Both the position numbers and the translations under genes were made by a program. This document shows, in pieces, positions 1 to 10,109 of a DNA stretch of 64,000 bases. The stretch is from Allomyces macrogynus ATCC 38327 (taxonomy: Eukaryota; Blastocladiomycota; Blastocladiomycetes; Blastocladiales; Blastocladiaceae). The stretch is from positions 2,147,880 to 2,211,879 of the forward strand of contig GG745329.1 in assembly GCA_000151295.1 (NCBI GenBank), read 5' to 3'. The notes beneath the pieces were generated by a model. That model was not told the origin of the DNA. It did not search any database and saw only the letters and a list, made by a program, of their open reading frames with translations. Position 1 is the stretch's first letter; each line of letters begins with the position of its first letter.

Positions 1-588
1 CAAGGTTACGCGACGCTGCACGTTGCGCACGGTGACGACGACGATGAAGACAACGTCTCGGACCACGCGCTTATGGGCGGCGCCGTCCCCGCGACGGCCT
101 CGTCGTCGAACCACGTCGCGCCCTCTCCCGCCGCCGCGCCGGGCGCGCCTGCAGCCATGGTCATGTCCCCCGTCTCCGACGCCGGCGGGCACGGCCACGG
201 GCACGACGGCGAGCCGTGGGACTTTGGTGCGCTCGTGATTGACCAAGTGATTCACACGATCGAGTACTGCCTCGGGTGCATTTCCAACACGGCCAGTTAC
301 CTGCGGCTGTGGGCGTTGTCGCTCGCGCACGCGCAGCTGTCAGAAGTGCTATGGGACATGACGCTGTCCGGCCGGTTCGAGGCGGCGACGGGGTCGTGGG
401 GGCAGGCCATCGCGCTGGTCCTGATTTTCCCCATGTGGTTTGGCTCGACCGTGTTTATTTTGCTGCTCATGGAGGGGCTCTCGGCGTTCCTGCACGCGCT
501 GCGTCTGCATTGGGTCGAGTTCGACTCCAAGTTTTACGAAGGGTCCGGGTACAAGTTTGAGCCGTTTTCGTTTGCCGAGATTGAGTGA
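1..588 (+). CDS. VPH1: V-type H+-ATPase subunit a, C-terminal part (5' end outside window)
   Basis: Open from base 1 in frame to a stop at 586-588, so this is the C-terminal ~195 residues of a longer gene. Subunit a is the membrane subunit of the V-ATPase Vo sector that forms the proton half-channels. After an acidic and Ala/Pro/His-rich loop, the sequence has the conserved block [20 protein letters not shown] followed by LSLAHAQLS; the Arg in YLRLW is the family's essential proton-path arginine. Two more hydrophobic helices follow, then the usual C-terminus ([20 protein letters not shown], then EPFSF). The family is about 800-850 residues, so most of the gene lies upstream. Vacuolar versus Golgi isoform cannot be told. 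Confidence 0.95.
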   Translation, partial: QGYATLHVAHGDDDDEDNVSDHALMGGAVPATASSSNHVAPSPAAAPGAPAAMVMSPVSDAGGHGHGHDGEPWDFGALVIDQVIHTIEYCLGCISNTASYLRLWALSLAHAQLSEVLWDMTLSGRFEAATGSWGQAIALVLIFPMWFGSTVFILLLMEGLSAFLHALRLHWVEFDSKFYEGSGYKFEPFSFAEIE

Positions 589-1115
589 GCGAGCGGCGCG
601 GGCGCGGTCGAGTGCGCGGGCGCGCGAGGTTGGCCGTGCCGCGTCGTGTCGCATCGCACGTCCGCACTCGTCGTGCTCGGCCGCGTCACGTTGCATGTCC
701 GTGCTCCGGGCGGCATGAGATGGGTTGCTGGTGCCGTTCGTACGTCGTGTCATTCATTTACCCGCTTTGTTTCAACGATACTTGTTGGATTGGTTGGCTT
801 TCGATCTTGGGCTGGTTGGGACAGGAGACATGTGTTACTGGTTCCAAACGAAGCAGCGACGCTCACAGACACAAGGAATTCACCGTCGGGACACGTGAAA
901 GAACAGAGTGCAAGGAGGGGTGGAGAAGCAACAGACACAAATCAAGAACCGAAACCAATGCAGAAATGACAGCGACAATCGATGGGTACACAGGAGAAGG
1001 GACAACAAAAACGAATTCCAAAGGGCGGGAAATGTACAAGATGGGTTCAACGACACGCGACAAAAAGAAACCCGATCAACAGGAACAAGCGAGCAAATGC
1101 CAACGAGCGCGTCGA
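589..1115. other. intergenic, convergent 3' ends
   Basis: Spacer between the V-ATPase gene (plus) and the 3' end of the Kch1-like gene (minus). I see no coding signal; open frames here lack family resemblance. Confidence 0.5.
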
Positions 1116-3287
1116 CTACGTCTCGTCGTCGTCACCCGTCGAATACAAGTGCCGCGCCGGCTCGGCGTCCGTGAACCGCACGCGATTCACCGTCCGCTGG
1201 CCGCCAGTCGACATCGTCGACGGCGGAGTCGGTGGGTAGTGCGCNNNNNNNNNNNNNNNNNNNNNNNNNNNNNNNNNNNNNNNNNNNNNNNNNNNNNNNN
1301 NNNNNNNNNNNNNNNNNNNNNNNNNNNNNNNNNNNNNNNNNNNNNNNNNNNNNNNNNNNNNNNNNNNNNNNNNNNNNNNNNNNNNNNNNNNNNNNNNNNN
1401 NNNNNNNNNNNNNNNNNNNNNNNNNNNNNNNNNNNNNNNNNNNNNNNNNNNNNNNNNNNNNNNNNNNNNNNNNNNNNNNNNNNNNNNNNNNNNNNNNNNN
1501 NNNNNNNNNNNNNNNNNNNNNNNNNNNNNNNNNNNNNNNNNNNNNNNNNNNNNNNNNNNNNNNNNNNNNNNNNNNNNNNNNNNNNNNNNNNNNNNNNNNN
1601 NNNNNNNNNNNNNNNNNNNNNNNNNNNNNNNNNNNNNNNNNNNNNNNNNNNNNNNNNNNNNNNNNNNNNNNNNNNNNNNNNNNNNNNNNNNNNNNNNNNN
1701 NNNNNNNNNNNNNNNNNNNNNNNNNNNNNNNNNNNNNNNNNNNNNNNNNNNNNNNNNNNNNNNNNNNNNNNNNNNNNNNNNNNNNNNNNNNNNNNNNNNN
1801 NNNNNNNNNNNNNNNNNNNNNNNNNNNNCAGGCCAAATCGGGCGGTGCAAGCTAATCTGCGATACGTTGTACCCCGGTGGGGCTGCTGCGCGAGACTGAT
1901 GACCGACGACGACACGTGCGCGCCGAGCTGACGCTGCAGCGTATTTTGTCGGCATTTGACGACGTCCGGCTGCTTGCGACCGACGCGGATGGGATCCGGC
2001 AGCTTGCCCGTCACCCTGCGGCGTCAGGGTTCCCGAGCCCCACGCGGGGTTCGGCTTGGTGCCGAGCAGCGGCGCGACCGCGGCACCGTTCCCGTGCCGC
2101 CCCGTCGGCGTTGGCGGCACGTACGACGAAAAATCGATGCTCGGGAGCGCAGCGACAGGTCGACCGGGATCAGCGGGACCGACACTCGCGGTTTTCCCGC
2201 CGCCCGCGTGGCCGTGATGCGCGCCTTGCCGGAACGTGGTCGCCACACCGCCCTGCGGACCGCGCCCGCCGCTACCGTAGTGACCAGTCGCAGCCCCGTC
2301 GGCGTACGCTTGCTGGAGCGCGTACTGCTCCTCTTCGACGCGCATCTGCCGCTTGGTGGCCATGAGCGCCGTGATGCGCTTGTCGACCATGTGGCACACG
2401 TACTCCTTCAAGTTGCCGCGAATGCGGTAGAGGAGCGGAATGTACATGACCGCGGCGGCAAGTGTCGAGAGTGCGTTGATCACAAACATGGTGAAGACAA
2501 ACGCCATGGTCACGACACCAAACTGCTTGGTGAGCTGCTGCACGCCCGAGAAATACGATATGAACCGGTAAATGTCGAAGGCGGCCAAGAACTGGGCCTC
2601 TTGCCGGACCGACGCGGTCGGGTTCAGTTCGCGGAATTTCTTGAGATCGTCGCTAGTGGGCTTGCCCATTTGCGTGATCTGGTACCAGAGTAGCAGTGCG
2701 GTGACGGCGTGACGCGGTGCCTCGGCAAAGAGCAGTCGCTTCCACCCCTTGAGCTGGAAAAACACAAACTGCGCAATCTGGTCGGACGTCTTGTGATGCA
2801 TGCGAATTTCTTGGAAAAAGCACCAGTGCGCAAACGATCGCAGGCAGTAGTACCGGTAGGCGATCACGTCGGTGAACGCAAACGAAATGTCGTGCGACTT
2901 GATGATGCGGCGCGACTTGCGCATGTCGTTGGCGAGCAGCAAGAAGGAGACAATAATCGACCCGACATAGACCCACCGCAAATTGTCGGCCAAGTTGTGG
3001 TAGGTTGACGGCGACACGCCGAGCTCCTTGGCCAGGTTCGCGTTTTTCACGATTTCATCTGGCGACTTGGTCGACCATTGGTTGAAGAGAATGATGAGCA
3101 TGGCCGTCGACACGTCGGCCTGGTAGACGATAAACGACCGGAACACGTCGAGAAACAGAAATGTGTACCCCATGTACGACCAGCAGTCGTTCATTTGGTA
3201 CTCTTCGACGCCGACAAAGTCCCACTTGTGGTCGAGCACCTCCTCGCGCTTCCAGTTGGACTTTTTCGCAAACCTGAAGCAACTCAT
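1116..3287 (-). CDS. KCH1: Kch1/Prm6-family low-affinity potassium transporter (contains assembly gap)
   Basis: The start chosen is ATG at 3287 (MSCFRF), where similarity to the fungal Kch family begins. That family is known from yeast as plasma-membrane proteins for low-affinity K+ influx coupled to Ca2+ signalling. Seen: N-terminal Cys, then DHKWDF, helices around FLFLDVFRSFIVYQADVSTA and VYVGSIIVSFLLL, the motif AYRYYCLRSFAHWCFF, FFQLKGWKRLLFAEAPRHAV, and further helices (FGVVTMAFVFTMFVINALS). A basic, Gln/Gly-rich cytosolic tail follows and runs into 584 N's; beyond the gap the same frame resumes for ~40 residues to a stop at 1116. Frame continuity through the N's, and any intron near the gap, cannot be verified. 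It is divergent from the 7-helix gene at 4833. Confidence 0.7.
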   Translation of the reverse strand: MSCFRFAKKSNWKREEVLDHKWDFVGVEEYQMNDCWSYMGYTFLFLDVFRSFIVYQADVSTAMLIILFNQWSTKSPDEIVKNANLAKELGVSPSTYHNLADNLRWVYVGSIIVSFLLLANDMRKSRRIIKSHDISFAFTDVIAYRYYCLRSFAHWCFFQEIRMHHKTSDQIAQFVFFQLKGWKRLLFAEAPRHAVTALLLWYQITQMGKPTSDDLKKFRELNPTASVRQEAQFLAAFDIYRFISYFSGVQQLTKQFGVVTMAFVFTMFVINALSTLAAAVMYIPLLYRIRGNLKEYVCHMVDKRITALMATKRQMRVEEEQYALQQAYADGAATGHYGSGGRGPQGGVATTFRQGAHHGHAGGGKTASVGPADPGRPVAALPSIDFSSYVPPTPTGRHGNGAAVAPLLGTKPNPAWGSGTLTPQGDGQAAGSHPRRSQAAGRRQMPTKYAAASARRARVVVGHQSRAAAPPGYNVSQISLHRPIWPXXXXXXXXXXXXXXXXXXXXXXXXXXXXXXXXXXXXXXXXXXXXXXXXXXXXXXXXXXXXXXXXXXXXXXXXXXXXXXXXXXXXXXXXXXXXXXXXXXXXXXXXXXXXXXXXXXXXXXXXXXXXXXXXXXXXXXXXXXXXXXXXXXXXXXXXXXXXXXXXXXXXXXXXXXXXXXXXXXXXXXXXXXXXXXXXXXXAHYPPTPPSTMSTGGQRTVNRVRFTDAEPARHLYSTGDDDET
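1245..1828. other. assembly gap (N run)
   Basis: 584 consecutive N's inside the C-terminal coding region of the Kch1-like gene. The true length is unknown. Confidence 0.99.
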
Positions 3288-4832
3288 GGCGGTGGACAAT
3301 GTCGCGGTCGCAGCAATAAGGCAGTCGATGCAAAAATGACAGCGTGGGTGCGTCCGGCGCGGCCACGGGGTCGAATCAAAAGCGATCGGCGGGCAGGCCA
3401 CGAGCAACGCGATCGCAACGAGCGTGCACGCCGGAAGATCGGAGGTGCGGTCGCAAACGTCGCCGCAAAAGCAACGTCGGAGGTCCCTGGAATGGCGTCG
3501 TGCAGCGTCGATGCGGCAGGCAACAGCAGTCCTAGCCGTGATCGTGGTCGTCGCACGGGGAATCGCAGCCGTGGCCAATGGGATCGCTTGCGCCGAGCAG
3601 ATGGTAGAATGCTTTTGCAGCAGTATCAGCGCAATGGGGCCGAGCAATCATGGAGTGGCGACGGCGCGCCAAGGAGAGGGTGGTGCTTGTGGGCTCCGCT
3701 GAAGCCGCCAGACCAGGAGGTTGTCGCGCGTGCAGAGACTGTTGGCAGAGCGTGGCAGCAACCCAAGAAAGGTGGGAGAAGAATGGGACCAAGGTCAGCC
3801 AAGACCGAACGATGCTCCATGCTTGCTCGCCCAACTCTCGCTCTGTCGATGACATGGGTATGGCGTGACGTACCGACAGCACAATGACCAAACTTCGGCA
3901 GTCCGTCGGCCGCCCGCGGCCACGCTGATCGTTGGACTGGTCGTCGTCAGTCACGACGGCACCAACCACCCTGGTCGCTGGCCAGGCTTGTGCTCAACGT
4001 CACGGCGCGCCAAGGACAATAACGGTCGGGACTGCGAGCGCTGTTCGGGCTTCAAAATTTCCGCACGTGCTGGCGGTGATGGCTGCTGCGGAAGTCCTAG
4101 CGATGGATGACTGCGGTAAAGATACTGCAGCTCGTTTGTTGCTGGCCAAGTGCACTCGGGGAGCGGATTCGTGTTCCGCGCGGTGCGTGCCGCCGGCTTG
4201 CCAGATTTGCAGCGGGTGGAGGTTGGTCAAGAGGCGATTCTCGGTCGAAAGGGCTCAACCGCGGTCTATTCGGGGTCGAGCGTCCAGTTGGTGAGTGGCC
4301 GTGAGCGGCAAGCCTGCGGCCGCTCTCCTTCCTGTTCAGCGGAAACTGCGGGGGAGCGGTTGGTCGGCGGAGTCTCACCAACAACTCTGTGATCGCGGCT
4401 CAGCGCGCGGGACAGCGTGACTTGCACGCCGTTACCGCGACGCGTCTCCCAGCCAGGCCGGCTTGCAGAATCCCGCGCGTCAGAGCGTGTCAGAACGTCG
4501 CCTTTGATCACGGCCCGGTGCGGCCCGCTTTTCCCTTGCGGCCCCCGGCTTGGCCTGTGCAAAGCACGTCCACGGCCCGGCTCGTTCCATGTCTGCGCCT
4601 GCCTTGCGTTGCTGTCATCCGCATCGTCTGGAATGCGCGCGAGAAGACTCTTCTCGGCGCTCAAGAACACGATTATCCTCCTCACTCTCCGCTCTCCGCA
4701 CGACCCAAACCACCCTTGCGTTGTCCCGCTCTCTTCTCCTTAACCCCTCTGCTCTCTCGGGCTCCTGACCCCCTCTCAGTCTGGCAACCAGCCCCTCAAC
4801 CCCGCCTCGACCACCCCCGATCACGCACAACC
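3288..4832. promoter_or_regulatory. 1.5 kb divergent intergenic region
   Basis: Separates the divergent Kch1-like (minus) and 7-helix (plus) genes. Open frames in it show no recognisable domain. The stretch just before 4833 is C/T-rich (4690-4790), as expected for a 5' leader. No clear TATA box was seen. Confidence 0.4.
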
Positions 4833-6191
4833 ATGGCGCTCGACGAGTTTGTCGACGGCATCACTTTCTGCCTCATTTCGATCCTGGCGCTCTTCCGCGT
4901 GCACTTTAAGCTGTGGTCGCGGTACCCGATCACGTCGTGGATCTGTTTTGCCGGCATCTGCCTCAACACGTTCCACCAGGAGGTCGTCGCGCCGCTCTCC
5001 GCGCCCGACACGTCGCAGACCGCCATCTATAGCGCCAACATTGTACAGCTCGTCGGCACCTACACGGTGGTCACGACCGCGTTTGCCGCCGTGCTCGCGT
5101 TTTCGTTTGAGCGGCTTTTCAACGTGGTCCCGTGGGCGCGGTCGCTCGGGCACAAATGGCCGGCACTGCGCAAGTACTTCCCGCGCGTCGCGGCTGGTCT
5201 CATGCTAGCGACGCTCTACGCGATGCTCGTCGTGCTCGACATCGACGCGTTTGGCAACAACCGTCACTACATCAAGTCGCCGGTCCTGCGCATCTGGTTG
5301 CTGACACGACTACCGTTCGAGGTGCTCACCGACGTTGTCATGCTGACCTCCGACGCGACGATCATGGCCGTTGTGCTCGATAACGTCCACCGCATGGAGG
5401 CCGCCTCGGGCAAGCAGCCGGGCACCACGAAGATCCTTCCCATCAAGCCCATCTCGCACCACGCGCCGGCGCCCGGCTCGACGACGCCTTCGCCCGTGCC
5501 ACCCTGCTCGACGACGCCCTCGCCCGTGCCGCCCGGTGCCAACGGCACCGGCGCGAGACACGCTTCGACTATTTCGAGCCACGACTCGCTGCACGGCGGC
5601 ACGCTCGACCACGGCACGACGGTGCCCGCACCCAAGCCCGTGGGCGGCGCGCGTGGCAGCTCGACTATCCCGCTCAACCAGACTCCCGGCCCGTCGGCGA
5701 CGCGTCGCCCAAGTTCTGGCGGCGGCGTGCACTCGGCGACCAACGCGGCGTCGATGGTCTTCGAGTCGACCAAGCTGTTTGTGCTCATCATGTCGGCGCT
5801 TTGCACGGTCGCCAACATTGCCGTGCGCATCGCGTGGACGCTCGACCTGGTCCCGCTCAAGCTCGCGACCGCCTTTTCGCGGCTCTCTCTGATCGTCATT
5901 TTCGGCAACTTGCTGTATGTCGGCGTGCGCCGGCCCGACGCGCCCAACACAACGTCGGGCGGGACTATGTCCGGGTCGGCGGCGCGCGCGTCAGTGGGTG
6001 CGGGCCACGCGCTCGGCGGGTCGGCGCCCGTGCTCAACACGCGCGACAGTGCCGCGCATCACAGCCACCCGATGACGCTCGACGAGAAGCCCGTAGCGGG
6101 CCGCCGCCAGTCGGTGGACAAGCTGTCGAACGAGAATTTCCGGCCCAAGGTCACGGTGGCGATTCGTGGGACCTCGGCGCTGACCGATTGA
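4833..6191 (+). CDS. orphan seven-helix membrane protein
   Basis: Intronless 452-residue frame starting at ATG 4833 (context CAACCATGG). I do not recognise the family. Hydrophobic segments can be counted: near GITFCLISILALF, SWICFAGICLNTF, VQLVGTYTVVTTAFAAVLAF, VAAGLMLATLYAMLVVLDI, FEVLTDVVMLTSDATIMAVV, then after a long Pro/Ser/Thr/Gly-rich loop (about residues 190-300), KLFVLIMSALCTVANIAVRI and LSRLSLIVIFGNLLYVGV in outline, i.e. seven segments. The tail is Ser/Gly-rich and basic. The topology resembles a receptor or a fungal 7-helix integral protein, but no GPCR signature motif is visible. The initiator lies at the first hydrophobic segment, so there is no cleaved signal peptide. Confidence 0.6.
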   Translation: MALDEFVDGITFCLISILALFRVHFKLWSRYPITSWICFAGICLNTFHQEVVAPLSAPDTSQTAIYSANIVQLVGTYTVVTTAFAAVLAFSFERLFNVVPWARSLGHKWPALRKYFPRVAAGLMLATLYAMLVVLDIDAFGNNRHYIKSPVLRIWLLTRLPFEVLTDVVMLTSDATIMAVVLDNVHRMEAASGKQPGTTKILPIKPISHHAPAPGSTTPSPVPPCSTTPSPVPPGANGTGARHASTISSHDSLHGGTLDHGTTVPAPKPVGGARGSSTIPLNQTPGPSATRRPSSGGGVHSATNAASMVFESTKLFVLIMSALCTVANIAVRIAWTLDLVPLKLATAFSRLSLIVIFGNLLYVGVRRPDAPNTTSGGTMSGSAARASVGAGHALGGSAPVLNTRDSAAHHSHPMTLDEKPVAGRRQSVDKLSNENFRPKVTVAIRGTSALTD

Positions 6192-6311
6192 TCGTGGCCG
6201 CGTGTCGGTGGGCGCGCGTGCGCCCGTGGTGATTTTAGGCCACATAGCGACTCAGTGATTACACATTCCTATTTCCTACGTTCTTCCAGTCAAACCATCT
6301 CCACCCAAAAA

Positions 6312-9300
6312 TCAAGTCGGCGCCCGGCTCGTCGACTCGCTCGACCCACCTCTCCGCTCACCGCCGACGATCGTCAAAGCGTTGTCTCCCGTGAGGCCAC
6401 CCGCCGCCGTCAGGCTTGGTCGCTCGGCATGGCTCACCGTCGCGCGGCGTCGTTTCGTTGATCGTCCCGTCTCGACGTCAATCTGCAGCACGGGAGCGGC
6501 AAAAGTTGTGGTGATCGCGTGCACCCACCGCCGAGCCTCGGCAGCGTCGCGGGACTGAACGACTGACGCGCGCGGCTTGGATGACGACGAATCCGTCATC
6601 AGGATGAATCGGTCCTGGCCCGTGGGTGGACTTGGTTGACCAGGCCCTGGCAGTGCTGGCTGCACAGCGCGGGCTTCGACGCCGCACCGGATTGCGAGGT
6701 TGTGCGGGCGCATGGTCTACGTCGAGGGGGAGCCGCCGGTCAGGTCGTCATCCACGGAACAAGAGGAAAGTTTTCAACGTGTTGCGCACCCACGGGTCCC
6801 GATCGAGCACCAGCAGCGTCCGCAACGGAGGGATCAGCACGAGCGTGACGGCCTGCCACGGCGTCCACCACCACGCGTGTGCGGGGCGCAAGCCAAAGTG
6901 AGTGCCGACAAGTATGGGGAGCCGGCACGCTACCGAGTGCGAAATAGTCGCCTCGCTTCCATGCCATTCGGTGACGACGGTCCGGACGGCGGCGGCCATG
7001 GTCTCGTCCGAGACGTGGGGACTATTGGCCATCATGGCCCCGTCGAGCGCAATGCCGCTCGACAGGTTGCGAGTTTCAATCCCGACGTCCTCGAGGCTCG
7101 CGTTGACGAGTTTGGTCAGGGCACCGACAGCGTCCACCCCGCCACCGCGTCTGCCAGAACAGGTCGACGCTGCCATGGGCGTGCGCGTGCCAGAACGTCG
7201 TGCACGCGACACCAACCCGAGCAGAAATTGGCTCGCGGCGCCCGCTGCAAGGCCAAGCGGACGCAGCGATATGGCGGCGGAGCCGACGAGCAAGCTGAGC
7301 AGCGCGATAATTGTGCTGGAAAACACGACCAACAACGGGTCAGCGACCGTGGCTTGAATTGCGGCCACGAATACGGTGGGGAGCGTAACGCTCGCGACAG
7401 CAATCATGGTCACGGTCGACTCGTTGTTGAGCATGATAAGCGACCGGATCCGGTACGCGAGGTACAGGACGACGCCGGCGAGCACCCAATGGTAGAGCAG
7501 AGCGAGGCCCGTGAGCGCGACTTGCGCGGCCGCCACTTGTCCCAAGTCCGTCAAAAACCCGCACCGATACGTGAATTTGGACGCACTGGCCGGTTGCTGC
7601 ACGGGCTGCGGCAACGTGGCCGAAAGCCAGACCGAGATGAGAAGAGCGTCGAGTGCGAGTATCAAAGCGCCGAGCAGCGCGAGGTGCTTGTTGCTCACGT
7701 TGAGCCGAAACAGCCGCCCAGCGACGACGAGCGAGAGCCGCAAGTTCGAGAAAATGTAGAAGACGCGCCACGTCTTGGCAAGGAGCGCAATGAGCACGAC
7801 ACCGAGTCCCAACGCCGACACGGCCGTCTTGGCCGTGCAGACGGGTGCGCTCAGCGCATTGGCAAACATGAGGTCCAGCGCAGTGCCAATCCCGCCCGCA
7901 AGCGCTCCGAGATTGACGGCCGCGACCACGGCCGGCGACTGGATACGAATCAACGGATCGCTGCGGAAGCACACGAGGCTGACGAGCGAAATGCAGTTCG
8001 TGACGACGAGCATGGCTAGCAGAGCGAGCGAAAAGGCAAGCCACGAGGTCTTGGCCGAGGTCAACTGCAATGTCTTGACTGGAGGAAAGAGTGAAAGAGT
8101 GTCAGAACATTGTGGCCAACGCGATCAAATGCAATCCATGGAAAACGTCGCGCCATAGTCGCTTGGCGGGAGCGGAATCCATGATCCCCAAATGTACTCA
8201 TGCTCTCGAGTCCATTCGCACGCAGTTCCGGCTATTGTGCCAGCGTCAGGGAGAGCCGACAGCATCTCCACAATATCCGTGTCGCGGAGGAAAAAATTGA
8301 GCAAGAGCGAGTGCACGGGCGGAACACGCTGCTTGATGGATGCCGAGGCCGCCTTTTGGAGCACGTCCGTCTCCCAATCGCAATTCCACGAAGTCGAATT
8401 AGACGGCGCAACCGACTGATTGAATGCGGCCATGCAAGGGAACGTAGCCGGCGGGAAATGGACCGGTTGGAGCAAAAAGCGGCTCGGCAGCGTTTCTGGT
8501 ACCCAGTAGAAGAAGAGACATGTCGAGTTGCTCGACTGGTGCTCGATGCACGCCGAGACGGTCGGAATGAATGCCGGGCCGAGGTATACGACAACAAGCG
8601 GCAAATTAAAGTCGAGGATCCGCTGCTCGTTCATGCCTGGGCTGTAGTCGGGCATGACGTGCCAGAGCTCACGACACGACGAGTATGCGGCACCTTGGCA
8701 CTGCGGTGGAACGTACTCGCCGTTCTGGCAGTACCACAGGCTGCACAAGTACGATCCGTCCAATTTGCGCTGCGGTAGTGTCGAGCCGGCGCGCGGCAAG
8801 AGTTGGAGCAAATTCGGGTCGCGCATCGATCCCCACGACGAGAAAATGATGTTCGGATGCAGGTCGGCAATGTAGGCCGGGAAATACCACGAGATGCGGC
8901 CCACGTAGCCGAGGGCGCCGGTCATGGCAATGAGCTGCTGCTTGATAACGAGCTGCAGGAGCCGGAATGGTCAAACATATTCTCAACGATCACCTTATCC
9001 CAGCAGCCACGCACGACGGCGCTAAAAGAAATGTGTGCACACCTCGCGAATCGCAGCGGCCTTGTTATTTGGCCAAATTTCGAGAGAAGCATCGACCTTG
9101 CCGGCAGCGAGCCGAGAAAAAGTCGCAAACTGGCCCGGGTACTCGACAACCGTCACGTCAATGGCCAACACCTCCCGGATCAGGAACGTTGCCACATAGG
9201 TGGAGAGGATCGAGCTTGATGCGCCGGCAACTTGGTTGAGCTCCTGGCGCTCCTGGCGACGAACGCGAGCGAATATGACTATACCCACCTCGACCAGCCC

Positions 9301-9566
9301 GACGCCTCGATGACGACGCCAGGATACTTGCGCCGGACCGTTGTTGCAGACTCTGGGACGGCCCAGCCGTACTTGGCCGTCACGGCCGCGTCGAGGCACG
9401 ACGGCACGGCTCGAATGGTTTGCGCTGTTGCGGACGAAATGATCCTGGTGTTGCTGCCAATCGCGACCGCAACGGCAAGGACAAATAGAGCAAAAATCGT
9501 TTGGATAGGTCGCTTTTGGCGCCGTCGAGAGCGACGCGATAAGCTTGGCGCCTCGCCGATCATCAT
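6312..9566 (-). CDS. OpuAC-type solute-binding domain fused to class C (GABA-B-like) 7TM receptor with PH-like tail
   Basis: Start ATG 9566 (MMIGEAP), then a basic stretch and signal anchor (ALFVLAVAVAIG). Exons solved: 9566-9289, 9214-9043, 8952 to about 8130, about 8092-6790, 6716-6312; introns 9288-9215, 9042-8953 and 6789-6717 are GT-AG and the first and last are also visible in the duplicate copy. The exon 3/4 junction near 8090-8130 is unresolved (phase mismatch with the obvious GT). The N-terminal ~380 residues match bacterial OpuAC ligand-binding proteins for glycine betaine/choline/proline: STYVATFLIREVL, YPGQFATFSRLAAGKVDASL, GYVGRISWYFPAYIADLHPN, CLFFYWVPETLPSRFL. Exon 4 has seven helices with class C landmarks: RSDPLIRIQSP, Cys before TM3, LAKTWRVFYIFSN, SNKHLALLGALILALD, LNNESTVT. 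The tail ends like a PH domain (DAAEARRWVHAITTTF). Role inferred: plasma-membrane sensor for a betaine-like osmolyte, signalling through a G protein. Overall about 990 residues. Confidence 0.75.
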
Positions 9567-10109
9567 CGACGACTCGCTGATATGTTGGAATTGAATGCCG
9601 TGTATTTCAATGTGCTGGCACCGCTTGGATGTTGATACTCATGATACCCGGCGCCTGGTCAAAATGGATTGCCGAAAGTCGCTGTTGGAAACTTGGCATC
9701 TCCGACCAGACCTGGTGCACCACAAGAGCGGCAGGCAACGCCTCTTCAACACGCGATGAAATGGATTGCTCAGCCCCAGCAAAGGCACATCACGATCGCT
9801 CAAGGTCAACCTACGTCGGGATGCTGCCAACTGGTGGGCAAGTCAGCGACGAGCTTGGTTCGAGGTCACCTTCGTGGATGGACCCGCCGACCACATGTTC
9901 AAGCCTCGTCATCCAAGTGTCAGAAAGCATCACATTCCTAGCACGCTTCCAATCCTCCAAACTTATATTACCTGGCTAGCCGTGTCTGCTGAGCTCTCTC
10001 ATCAACAGTCCACCCAACCCCACCCAGGAATCAAGTCGGTGCCGTGCTCCTCGCGCTGTTCAGCGTATCATCGCCGCGCCCCACCTTGCTGACCCGCTCA
10101 CCGCTCACC
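9567..10109. other. spacer between receptor and its decayed copy
   Basis: About 540 bases upstream of the intact receptor, presumably its promoter. No coding signal or clear promoter box recognised. Confidence 0.35.

Noticed and set aside
585..1931. Long plus-strand frame across the N gap
   Set aside because: Open only because N's are untranslated; no resemblance on either side.
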